A stretch of DNA of 64,000 nucleotides from Chromera velia (lineage: Eukaryota > Sar > Chromeraceae). Made by a program: the position numbers and the translations under genes. The notes below the pieces were generated by a model, which searched no databases, was not told where the DNA came from, and saw only the letters and a list, made by a program, of their open reading frames with translations. The stretch lies in the NCBI GenBank assembly GCA_018398765.1, contig JAHBMJ010000443.1:56123-120122 (forward strand), read 5' to 3'. This document shows positions 23,602 to 36,300 of the stretch, piece after piece. The number at the start of each line of letters is the position of its first letter. The stretch's first letter is position 1.

Positions 23602-25479
23602 TTAGGCAACTATCGATTGAGAACCGAGCTGAGACTCAGCGCTCTCGCGGTTTCGCTCGCGGCTCCAAGCTTCAAGATACGAGACGATTTCTGGATGCTC
23701 TGACGTGATCGCGTCTCTTCCATGCGGCTGATTATGGGCAGTTCGGCCGCTGTCATTCCGAACATTCACATCAGCGCACATGTCGAGAATCCACTTGACT
23801 ATCTCGAACACCCCCCACTGAACCGCGCGGTGGAGAGCGGTGTCACCCCGATACCCCCGCGCGTTGACTTCCAATTCCAGGGGCATGTCAATCCTATCGA
23901 TCACTTCCTTGACATCGGAGATGAAGCTCTCTTCCATAGTACGCTCAGTGCGTCTACGGGACACTGCCTTGATCAGAGGCGTGTCACCGTCCCCCCCATG
24001 TTTGGCAACGTCTGCCCCGAGGAGAACCAAAACATGGGCGGTGGCGGGCTTGGCTCTGCCTGTGCAGATGTGCAGAGGCGTGCGGCCGTCGCTGTCAAGG
24101 ACGTCCGTGCAAGTCGGGTCACGGCACCCCGGCCCCTTTGTCCGCCTGACATACTCCCTCATCAGCTCATGGAATGAATGCCAGGTGAAAAAGTGCAGAA
24201 GGGTCTCGCTGTTGCGGAGCTCATCGGATGGATGGGAGGCGTTGACTCGGATCCGGCGAAGGATATCATCCGAGGTGCGGTCGAGCAGTTCGTTCAATGC
24301 TCTTCTGACGGCAAAGCGGAGAGACGGATCCCGTCTCTCGGGGTTGTAGTGCAGTCTCCACTCATCCCCTTCCTCCGTCTCGTCAGGGTCTAGCTGATGC
24401 TCTGCTGCCTCACAGGCCAAACACAACGGGTGATTTTCAAGAATGGGGTTCTCAAAATCCACAACCGCAACCTCTTCAGCGAGGAACAGAATCATCTCCC
24501 ACCGGCCCTGACGGCAGGCTGCCATCAAGGCCGTATCCCCCTTCCTCAGTCGGCGCAGACTGATGGGAGCAGAACACACATCCCCCGCCCTCACCTCAAG
24601 GGAACAGCCGTTTCTGACAACCTCCTCCATTGCTTCATAATTGTCTGCACTGATCGTTTTCATCAACACTGTCTGCCCCTCTGACAGACCATCCACGTCT
24701 GCCCCTGCCTTCAGGAGGAGACGCAAATCCTCCCCCCTTTTCTTCCCAGTGCCGTACTCGGACACTGCCTTTTGCAGAGCCTTTGCAGACACCGCGCGGA
24801 AGGATCGAATCACCTCACCGATCCCTCGCAAGTGGGGCTCAAAGAACACTCCAAGATCAATTTCGTAATACTTATTCACTAATTTGTCGAGCTCTTTGAC
24901 AAGTGTGTTCGCACGATCTGCGGGTGTTGCCGTCTCTGCGAAACACAGACGTTCGACCTTCTCAAGAACAGCAACATCCTTACGCCGCATACAGAGGCCT
25001 GTGGCAGCAACAGAGGTCACTTTGCTATCTGCCAGCTGCGCAGGGAAAAGCTTTTCGATGATAGGACCTCTTCTGCGAGCGGTCTGGTCAGGAGGGAAAA
25101 CAGCGTCCTCCACTGTCCGAAGCCTTTCGAGAAAGGCGTCAAACGTGACGGGGGAAGCAGTTCTGTCCATCTGTGCTGTGTCAAAATTTCTTGGGACGTT
25201 TCCTTGGCTGCTATCATGTACTCGGACACGTACACTGCTGTGGAGAAATGTGCAGAACTCTGCCGAAGAGTGCAGTCTTTGTGCAACATTTTGCAACGAC
25301 TCCTTGGTTGAAGCTTTAGCTAGCTTCTGCTTCTCTTCTTGCGCGTTGTTGTTTTTCGATGAATCCGCTCGTGTCATTTGGTCGCCCACGGCTGCGTGCA
25401 TGCGGGCGCCGGCCCCGCGCGGCCGGCTTTTCAGTTCGGTCCCCCCATGTCCCCCCGCCGCGCCCCCCGATGAGCGCAT
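23602..25479 (-). CDS. Ankyrin-repeat protein A, intronless, about 625 residues
   Basis: A single open frame runs from ATG at 25479 (MRSSGGAAGG) to the stop at 23602; the frame is open further upstream but has no ATG there, and an internal ATG (MHAAVGDQ) is an alternative start. Ankyrin units are visible as LRLLLKAGADVDGL, KGDTALMAACRQGRWEMI, DGRTPLHICTGRAKPATA, DGDTPLIKAVSRRR and GDTALHRAVQWGVFEIVKWI. Upstream lies a non-ankyrin module (KELDKLVNKYYEIDLGVFFE) that is also found in the ankyrin protein at 40723-42276. Ankyrin repeats bind proteins; no enzyme domain or membrane segment is visible, so a scaffold role is inferred. No intron was needed, unlike most genes here. Confidence 0.85.
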   Translation of the reverse strand: MRSSGGAAGGHGGTELKSRPRGAGARMHAAVGDQMTRADSSKNNNAQEEKQKLAKASTKESLQNVAQRLHSSAEFCTFLHSSVRVRVHDSSQGNVPRNFDTAQMDRTASPVTFDAFLERLRTVEDAVFPPDQTARRRGPIIEKLFPAQLADSKVTSVAATGLCMRRKDVAVLEKVERLCFAETATPADRANTLVKELDKLVNKYYEIDLGVFFEPHLRGIGEVIRSFRAVSAKALQKAVSEYGTGKKRGEDLRLLLKAGADVDGLSEGQTVLMKTISADNYEAMEEVVRNGCSLEVRAGDVCSAPISLRRLRKGDTALMAACRQGRWEMILFLAEEVAVVDFENPILENHPLCLACEAAEHQLDPDETEEGDEWRLHYNPERRDPSLRFAVRRALNELLDRTSDDILRRIRVNASHPSDELRNSETLLHFFTWHSFHELMREYVRRTKGPGCRDPTCTDVLDSDGRTPLHICTGRAKPATAHVLVLLGADVAKHGGDGDTPLIKAVSRRRTERTMEESFISDVKEVIDRIDMPLELEVNARGYRGDTALHRAVQWGVFEIVKWILDMCADVNVRNDSGRTAHNQPHGRDAITSEHPEIVSYLEAWSRERNRESAESQLGSQSIVA

Positions 25480-25539
25480 TGCACGCCGACGTATTTCAGG
25501 TTCGTTACTACATACAAACAGAATAAAGTGAGACAAAGT

Positions 25540-27794
<2,255 letters not shown>

Positions 27795-28397
27795 TTATTT
27801 CTGATGGTATCTGCAAAACCTCTCACCAGCACGTAGAGGATCAGCACCCGCAGTCACGCTGTGATTCGTCAACCCGCACCTCTCCCCGAACCTATTCGTG
27901 CCATGACAACGAACCAGTCTGTTTTCACTGATCGCCTCCAAGGCGGTCTTCTGGCGAATCAGCTGCTCTCTCCGACGGGCCACCTCAGGGTCCTCCTCCC
28001 TTTTTTTCTCTGAGTCATCATCTTCCTCGTCAGATGAAGATGAAGACAACTCTGTGTCCACGTCATTCTTATCCCCCTTCTGCGCGGTGTGGTTGTGGCA
28101 GTGGTAGGACCCGTTCCGGAGGGGATCTGCGGCTCCGTTCACACTCAGGCTACTGAAGCCGCAGCGGACCCCGTACTTGGTCGTGCCTCGGCAGCGCACC
28201 AACTTAAGCTTTTCCTTCTTCTGCTTTTTCTTGCTGCTCTCTTCTTGGGGAGGTTCAGCCTCGGCTGGCTGTTCCTTAACCTTGGTCTCTATTCCGCCAC
28301 TTCTCTTCATCTTCTCACCCTTCGTGACTGATTCGGCGCTGGCATCTGCCAAATCGTTCAGTACTTCAGAGCCGCCCTCGTGCGGACGCTTGCTCAT
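27795..28397 (-). CDS. Small protein with two tandem C-x9-C-x20-C-x2-H motifs
   Basis: One open frame of 200 residues from ATG at 28397 to the stop at 27795. Residues 67-103 and 162-198 are repeats of one unit: VRCxGTxxxGxRCG, then a conserved ADPLRxG and a C-terminal CxxH. The four ligands are Cys69, Cys79, Cys100, His103 and Cys164, Cys174, Cys195, His198, spaced identically in both, which strongly suggests two zinc sites. They are separated by an acidic Ser/Asp/Glu linker (about 117-138) and preceded by a basic Lys-rich tract (56-65) that could be a nuclear signal. Similar CxGxT...GxxC...CxxH motifs occur in scattered algal, dinoflagellate and phage proteins of unknown role; I cannot name the family. 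Divergent from the BTB-BACK gene. Confidence 0.78.
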   Translation of the reverse strand: MSKRPHEGGSEVLNDLADASAESVTKGEKMKRSGGIETKVKEQPAEAEPPQEESSKKKQKKEKLKLVRCRGTTKYGVRCGFSSLSVNGAADPLRNGSYHCHNHTAQKGDKNDVDTELSSSSSDEEDDDSEKKREEDPEVARRREQLIRQKTALEAISENRLVRCHGTNRFGERCGLTNHSVTAGADPLRAGERFCRYHQK

Positions 28398-29091
28398 TTT
28401 GGGAGCGTGACTGAAGCAGGAGTTTAGTTGGAAACACCAACAGGAACTTTCGTGATCTCAAAGTGCTGAAGTCAGTGCCATGCACTTTAGCTTGGGCACG
28501 TTCAGGACTGCATGCTCGGTGGTTTTTTGTGATCTGCTGGCTGGCTGTATGACAGTGACCTCGCGCGCCCTTCTTTCATTTCACTTCTGTCTGGCATCTG
28601 GCAAGTTTTCATCCGTACAATCGATCGTCCTCTGAGCCTCTGGCACCTGTGCAAGCGTTCCTGCATGGAGGCTTTTTGTGGTGCTTCACCATGCTCGGAG
28701 ACGGCGGAGACGCCGCGAGACGGCGTAGACGGCCGGGTGCGAGGCTGCCTGATGGAGACGATGCATGACTCCCTTGCATTCGATCCCTTTCTGATCATCA
28801 GAATGCGGCAGCAACCATCAGCAAGCAGTCATCTGAACATGCAATCACAAATTCTTCTGGAGTCTGGATGGGTTCCTTTGTCCTGTGTTGACCTTGCGCA
28901 AACAGTCAGCAGAACTGCAGTGTATGGTTTTTCGTCTCCGTCTACGCATTGAAGGTTTTTGGTCTTCATCAGAGGGCAATTTTCCCTCTCCGTCTCCGCT
29001 TTGCAGTGTGAAGCAGTTTCGTAGAGACGAGCAAAGAAGACTTCTTTTGATTTGTTTGAGAAAATAAAGACACTCTGCCAGACTGGGTGTG
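28398..29091. promoter_or_regulatory. Divergent spacer between the Cys/His protein and the BTB-BACK gene
   Basis: The start codons lie 694 bp apart and face away from each other. A CpG-dense block at about 28696-28742 (repeated GACGGCG/GACGCCGCGAG words) is the only evident element. No exon was recognised. Confidence 0.5.
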
Positions 29092-30990
29092 ATGTCTTCG
29101 TCCATGATGAAAGTCTCCCCTCTTTTTTCCTTCCCGTCTCCTGTTCGAGAACTCTGTCCTCTCGATGAAAACACTGTCCTCTTCTGTCTGGAAGGGGACA
29201 GAGACGTGTACACTCTCAAACTCTCGGACGCAGATGAGAGAGGGGAGCAGAAAGGCAATCCCGGAACGCTCTTCTGCAAGGTCCCGTATTTCGGTATTCC
29301 CCTCATTCTCAGGGGGGGGAAGACGGGGCACGTGGTTGTAGTGGTCCCCTCTTGTCTGAACGAAAAAGTAGAGACCATTGATGAGTGGGTGATTGCCTTG
29401 GATTCCTATTCTCATTACTCCATCCCATCTCCTGTCAACGGTCGTTGGGACGGGGCCATTGTCTTCAACGAGGCCGTTCACCTGCTCGAGTCTGCCCGTC
29501 AGAGGGTGGTCGTTGTGCCGAACGGAATGATCATCCACGCTCCTGTGTCCTCTGCAAAGACCTGCACCTCCTGCAGCTCTGCCCTCAAGACAAGAACTTT
29601 TGAGATCGATAGCCGACTGGCCCTTGGTCCTAACCGCGTGTCGTTTCTATGCGAGACGGGGGGGGTGTTGTTTTGCTGTAACGACAGGGGGGTGACGGGT
29701 GGGTCTTATCATCGAATGTGGAATGTGGCGGTGAGGTCAGCGGTGGCTTTCAGCTCTCGTGGGGGTGAGAGTTTTGTGTTGGTGGGAACGGAGACGGGGC
29801 AAGTCATGAGATGGCACACCAAAGATTCCCGAGACGGAATTTTGGTGGAAGTTTTGAAGGGAGACAGCGAGAGTGAACTCGATCGGAAGATTTCTTCCCT
29901 GGTCCTCATGTCGAATGGCAATCTCCTATTTTCCCAGGGAATGAATTTGCAGGTGGCCGAGAAAGCTGCCGACATGTGTGCTCCACCTGCTGCAACCCAA
30001 AACTTGCCGCCGCTTGTCAGCATGATGCGTGAGCTTGTATTTGAAGGGGGTGTCGGGGCAGACGTGGAGATGGTTGTGAAGAGAGAGACGGCAGAGAATG
30101 AGAGTGCCCCCAAAAAACAGAAGACAGAGAAGGGACAGAAAGTGTACGGCATGAAGAGTCTCTTGTCCCGTAGTTGTGAGTGGTTTGAGAGGACGTTGAG
30201 TGGAGAGTTCAAAGAATCTTCCGGACCCGATGCGCACTTCAGAGTGTCCTTCTCTTCCTCCGTCACAAGCTTCGAGGCTTTGCGACGAGTCGTCCTGTAT
30301 CTCCACACAGAGATGGTAGAGTCGGAGGACGATGTAGCAGTCGATGCGGCCTCTCTCGCGAGGTTCCTGGAATTGCCCTGGCTCCAGGTCCGGGGGGTGA
30401 CATTGATGGATACTCATGCTATGTGTCTTTTTGGAGGTGCTTTGTGTTTATTCTCCCCCCCCTGAAAATAATGCGAGCGAGGCAGGAATCAGAAGCCTGC
30501 CAGGCAGGTAGAAAGAAAATGCTTGGAAGCATCCGTTCAGTCGACCCTCATTTTCGGCCTTTTTGATTTTCAAGATCTTCCACCCCAGCCTGCAGATCAT
30601 GCATGCATGAGGGCATAATTCAGGGGAGGGATGCTGGCTTCTCTTTCTTGCTACTATACAGAAAAGCGTCACCTGCTTTGTTTTTCCCGCTTCTATGATA
30701 CATTGTGATCGTGAATCGCCGTCGGCCTGCATGATTCCTCTTCGATGTCTCTGTTTCGTTGTCTGTTGCAGAGGGAGGCCGAGACCTATGCGGAAACACA
30801 CCTCTCTGTCAGCAACTGCACCTCCATGATCCTCGCGGCAAGGCGTCACGGCTTTGCGGAGCTGCGACAGAAGAGCATTGACTTTGCGGCCAAAAACATT
30901 TTGGAGGTCCGGGAGAGACCCGAATTTGGGGATTTGGATCGGGAGACCTTTCTGCAGGTCATCAAAGCGCTTCCGCAGGGGGCCAATTGA
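29092..30990 (+). CDS. BTB-BACK protein with N-terminal propeller-like region
   Basis: Exon 1 runs 29092-30387 and exon 2 30772-30990; CAG/GTCCGG joins GTTGCAG/AGG in phase 0, giving about 504 residues ending in PQGAN. Residues 1 to about 300 have repeated beta-like segments (VLVGTETGQVMRWHT, SLVLMSNGNLLFSQ) like a degenerate WD or RCC1-type propeller. From about residue 312 comes a BTB/POZ fold (ADVEMVVKRE, then VYGMKSLLSRSCEWFERTL), whose variable loop is enlarged by a Lys-rich insert. Exon 2 (YAETHLSVSNC, AARRHGFAELRQKSIDFAA) is a BACK domain. BTB-BACK proteins usually act as substrate adaptors for Cullin-3 ubiquitin ligases; the propeller would then bind substrate. That role is inferred from architecture. 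An in-frame GTG precedes the chosen ATG. Confidence 0.82.
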
Positions 30991-31907
30991 AACAAACTTT
31001 AACTCTGACTCATGTGGAATTCGGTCAGAAGGTAGAAACAAAAAAACAAGACGCAACGCGGCTGAAAAACAATCTAGGATTCAAACGATACAAAAAACCA
31101 TTCTCAATCATGTTTAAATTAAATTCTAGATTAAATTTTAGATTAAATTTTAATTGTGATGAGATATGAAATTGAAACCGACCGAAATGAATTAAAATCA
31201 ATGTTATTGATTTTTGTTAATTAATTTAAATGATTAGGATTAGGATGTTACACAGAGAGACTTCCAGCTACTGACTAGGCCCTCACAGTTTGGTTGATGC
31301 ATGATTAAAACAAATGTACGTCTCAGCAATTAATTGTTTGTTTTTTAGGAAAAGAATTTTATAGAGGTACCATAAATGCATGTCGTTTCAATTTCTAGTC
31401 AGTTTTAAATTCTAATATATTCCAATCTATTTCAATTTAGGGTTTTTAGCCCCAGTCGCCCTCCTTCATGGGGGTCTGTACTAGCTCTATCCGCTAGACA
31501 CCTGCGAGCCCTCTTGTAGACTACTGCAGAGATTAACGACATTCCCTCTTTTTTCTACTTATTTCTAAAGTCCCGGCCTCCTGTTTTGTGCACTCCTCAG
31601 TGACTCCTAATAGAGGCGGATACTGTTTTATTACAGTTTTAATTGTCGTAATCTGAAATTTCATCTTCACTACTTCAGCTAGCTGTTAGCTTTAACAATC
31701 TTCTCTAGTCTTTCCCCTGTCAAAGCCAGTCTCGTCTTCTTTGTAATCTCCATTAACCCCCATACTATTTGTACTGTCAATCTTTGAATAACTGTGAATA
31801 ACGGCCTAAGGATGTTTAGGCATGCATAACAAATAATAACAAAACCCTCCATCATACGTCAGACTCTATAACTGTCATAAACGTACGGTAATGCAGGGGC
31901 AACGCAT
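30991..31907. other. AT-rich intergenic DNA, no gene seen
   Basis: AT-rich sequence with repeated TTAAATT words, and a GATTAGGATTAGGAT run at about 31224 that is like the SINE tail at 23090 in inverse orientation. No coding exon or RNA gene was recognised. Confidence 0.55.
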
Positions 31908-32345
31908 GCCGGGGGTGAGTTGGGTGCTTTTTACCCCCCTAAAGCAGCACATTTCCGCAAAAAACTCGTTCTCATAATTGGTAAGGAGTTAGAAGCTGAA
32001 ACTTTGTGTAAGAAGACGTTGTAACGATAGAAAAAGAACTATAGAACAGATTTTTTATATCATTTCTACAAACATAGGCTGTCATACATTTTTTTTGATT
32101 TTGATGCCATTTTTTAACGGTTTTGAATAGTAAGAAAAACGGTATGAAACTTACAAAATTTGTATGACAGCCTATATTTCTAGAAATGATATAAAAAATC
32201 TGTTCCATAGTTCTTTTTCTATCGTTACAACGTCTTCTTACACAAAGTTTCAGCTTCTAACTCCTTACCAATTATGAGAACGAGTTTTTTGCGGAAAAGC
32301 GCCGGTCTCCTATGCAGAGGGGGGGGCAAAAAGCAGCCCACTCGG
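31908..32345. mobile_element. Foldback/MITE-like element with arms of about 190 bp
   Basis: The left arm (about 31911-32100) and right arm (about 32150-32345) are near-perfect inverse copies. TTTCCGCAAAAAACTCG at 31952 matches CGAGTTTTTTGCGGAAA ending at 32297. Long blocks such as AATTGGTAAGGAGTTAGAAG and GATTTTTTATATCATTTCTA recur inverted. Similarity continues outward through TGCTTTTTACCCCCC and its partner near 32320-32340, more weakly. The spacer of about 50 bp and the arms encode nothing. This is the structure of a non-autonomous DNA transposon or foldback element; any transcript would form a long hairpin. Target-site duplications were not resolved. Confidence 0.85.
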
Positions 32346-32633
32346 GCTCTTGAGTACAACCAACTCCTGCGTCCTGCCGCCCAACCGGACGGTCTGTCTG
32401 ATTGCCTCCGTTGCTTTGATTCTTGCGTTTCTGTCGGCGATTTAAGTGTACGTCAACGTTCAAAAGAGGCGGCCAAGCGGCTACGAAGATAAGTTGTTCC
32501 CTTCGTTCTCTCAGACCAGAACAAACGGAAAGCAGATTTCCAGTGCATTCAATCCACCTGTCTTCCCCCAACCCAGTCAGACTTGTTCCTTTTCTCTTCT
32601 CTGGCCAGAGGAAAGCTGATTGCTTTCACTCAC

Positions 32634-32715
32634 NNNNNNNNNNNNNNNNNNNNNNNNNNNNNNNNNNNNNNNNNNNNNNNNNNNNNNNNNNNNNNNNNNN
32701 NNNNNNNNNNNNNNN
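32634..32715. other. Assembly gap (82 N)
   Basis: A run of N. It lies beyond the inferred stop of the RNA-dependent RNA polymerase gene. Confidence 0.99.
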
Positions 32716-32839
32716 CCCATGCATACAGACAGGCAGCGAACCCCCACCCCTCCAGCTAGAAGAGAGAAGGAAATCAGCCCGCACAGTTCCGCCAAGCTCT
32801 TTCCTCTCTTTGACGCAAAGGAAGACCCGCTCTTTTCCT

Positions 32840-33335
32840 CTACTCCTCCCTCTCCCCCTCTCGGCCCCCCTCTCGAGGACCACAACAGGAGGCCAGTCGA
32901 GAGGCGCTGCCCAGAAACGAGTGGATGATCCACTCAAACACCGGAGCAGGAGGAGCAGGAGGGTTCTCTGCAGAAGAGGACGAGGAGGAGGAACCGTCTC
33001 TCTGCCCGTCTCCTTCCTGCCCGATTCCCTGAGAGGATTGCTCCTCGAGAAGCCTCAAGAGTTCATCGTGACAGATGTCGAAGGGGAACCAGAGGAAATT
33101 CAATTGGGGCCAGAGCGGGTCGCCCTTTGCCCTGCCCCTCTTCTGCATTCATCAACATCGCATTTCTTCGACATGATCGATCATTGTGGAGAGTGATGAA
33201 GAAACTAAACGAAGGAAGGATCGATCACTTGCACGAACAAGGGGGATTCAGGGTTACACGGACCGGAAGTGCTCTTCGGACGGACGGACAGTCTGCCAGT
33301 CTGACTCACACTCACAAACACACACACGCACATAC

Positions 33336-33396
<61 letters not shown>

Positions 33397-36300
33397 ACAA
33401 AGAGGTATAGGAAGAGAAAGAGTTTTGCTTGTCGTCCCACCTGAGCAACGTAGAGGGCCAAAGCGAGACGGTGTGCCTCCTTTTGGACTTGGCCTTCCCC
33501 TTCCTGTGCCCTTCTCCTTGCTTCGTCGATCAGCCACCCGTGGACCTGTACGACAAATGAAGACAAAAATAAATGAAAGACTACAGAAGAAACCAAACAA
33601 GCGTAAAAGAAAAAAAACAGAAAGGAATCACGTTCTAGCTCCTTCTCCCTCACAATTGTTTTTTCCATTTCCATCTCTTCTTCAATCCGCTTCCTCGGCA
33701 TTCGATTTCGCTCACTTGGCCTTCCAACATTCTGAATTCCAACTGACGTCCACAAGAAAATCCTCCCAGGCATTCCACGAGAGGTCCTTCCTCTCCCTAA
33801 TCTGGTCGCACACCCTGAAGTCCCCCCTCAGGCTGTCTACCTCCCCCTCCCCCCTCGGCCTCTGCCTCTGCTGCCACTTCCCATTTGGGGCCTGCACAGG
33901 GACGCCCAGGACAGAGGAGACCCGCTCCGTCTCGGTTCTTGTCCTCTCGTCGGCAGGTCTGTTGAACATCACCTGAAAGGAAGACAATTAAGATGTTTTT
34001 TTTCTCATTTGAAAAGGCTTCATCTCCATTTGCCTGTCTGAAAGGTCGATCAAGAAGACGATCCATAGGGAGACTCCACAGGACTTCAGCATATCAAGTA
34101 GATGAAAAGGGAAAAGCACATTCGATAAGCGACGTTTTTATGCTTAACTGCATTCAAACCCATTTTGCATTCAGCGAAGTGAGACTGGCATGAAGCGCGG
34201 GAGTTCGAGGTCTTATTTTGAAATGAGGAAACAACTGCATGTAAAAATTGCTGTCCATCTCTGCTCACCACTGTGAAGAAAAAGTCAACGGACCTCTGCA
34301 GCTTTGGGTTTCACCTCCTTGTCGAAGAACTCCCGTGCCCACTGGAGGAGATCCCCTGCAGCCCTCTGTGTCTCTTCTGAGGGGGGTCCCTCTTCTCTCT
34401 CCACCCAGAGACGCTCGAGAGGGTCGGGGAGAGAGGGGAAGGTGAGGGGCGGAGCGGCTTTCTGCACCAACAGGAAGGGGAAAAGCAAGCGGGAAAGGAA
34501 GGGAAGTTGAAGAGCTGCTCGGGTACAACAAGAGGTCAGCGACATCAGGATAAGAAACAACAGAAAACAAAACTAATCTGGCTTTCGCTTTTGTCTCGCT
34601 GGATGCTGTTTGATGGATGATCAGACACACACGAGAAGGCGGAATTCGGTTTTGCTCCAAAAGACATTTCGAACTTGCACCCATAGACTTATTTGATGCA
34701 TGCATGGACGGACATCTCATTGTCAGATGGCCGACGGATTCTCATGCACTGACGCACGCATCAATCAACGCATTTCCGTTCACTCTAGTCGAGTCCTCTG
34801 GCTGACGCACACACCTACCTTCACTGCCCGTCTGACCAGGTCCCCGAGGAAGCACCTACTGTGATGCTCGCACTGTCTCTTCCCCTGGTGCGTCTGGTTC
34901 AGTTGGAGGAAGCTGTCCCTCTTACCCTCAAAGTCCCACACGCATTTTTTTGCTCTTGGGGGGTCTCGAAAGTCCGCACAGGAGATGTAGTCGGGCCAGC
35001 CGCCAAACCTGCAAGCGAGCGAGGTCAATGCCACGAAGGTCCCTGGAATCCAACCAATCCACCTACAAGGGTCGGTTTTTAGGGAAGCCAATGGGAGCGA
35101 CATCGGAGAAGAAGTCAGCTAGACACAACCACAATTGGAGAAAGAATCTGCACGCTCTTTCGATCATGTGAGACCAAAAAGTACCCTACCTAACTCCCTC
35201 TCTTTCTCTCCCCACCGCTCTCCTTTTTTACCCCACCCTGACTCACGTTTCTAGAATGTGATCCTTCGTGACTGGCTCTCCTGTCTTGACGCAGTCGAGT
35301 GCCTCTTGAGCGAGGTCCCCCACCTTCTCGCAGTAGTCCCTCCACTTGGCACCTTCCAGCTCGGAGTCTTCCTTGTGACCCAGCCTGAAAAAAAAAAAAA
35401 AGAAACGAGGGTTTTCGATCTGATTGGACATATTATATTGCTACAAGCACAGAAAAGACAAGAAAGGGTGAAACACGGACACAAACAAATGAGCGAATGA
35501 AAGAAAGACAGCACGCACATCTCTCTTCATGCAAGTGCTCAGGTACCACACCGACGTACCAACTCACCATCTCATCAAGTGCCAGTCGAGTAGTCCTGCA
35601 CACACACACACACATACATACATACATGAATTGCAAAGATACAAACGAAAGTAGGAGCAGAGGGAGCAAGGGAGGCAGGGACAGGTGGGGGGAGAGTGTG
35701 TCTCAAAATAAAACCGGTGGAACAATAACTCACAAACGCACAGGAGAATGAAGAACGCCAAGCAAGCAAAACCAAGCCAGAGAGAGGGCTTGCTCGAGCC
35801 CTCCAGTTGATCCCCCAACTGACCGAGTGCGTTCTGGCTCAGAGATGCCGCCAGGTCCCTGTGGGTGTGGTTGAACGTCTTTCCCTCCGGGGGGACATGG
35901 GGAGTCGGAGGGGAGTCTTCGGCTGTTGCAGCTGCGCGGTCCTCTTGGTCCCTTTGCTCTGCATAGGTCAGATCCGCATGTTGAGGACCAAAGAATGGAC
36001 GCGTAGTTTCATCATTGCGCGGTTGAAAAAGCAGAGCAACAATGAAACATAAAAGGAATGACAGAAGATATTTCACCGGAGCGATTGGCAGAAAGAAAGT
36101 GACAGAGGAGGAAATTGACAGGATGGGATAAGAAGCCCTTCAAAGTGGAATCGCACGCACACCGGGCCTGCCTGCCTACCTTGTTGATGCTCCGACTTCT
36201 TTTCTTTTTTCGCCGGGACTGCAATCGAGGGAGGCTCGTCTGTGATCGAGGAAAGCAGAGGTGGGTAGTCGGTGATGAACACCCAGTCCCCGTCTGCATC

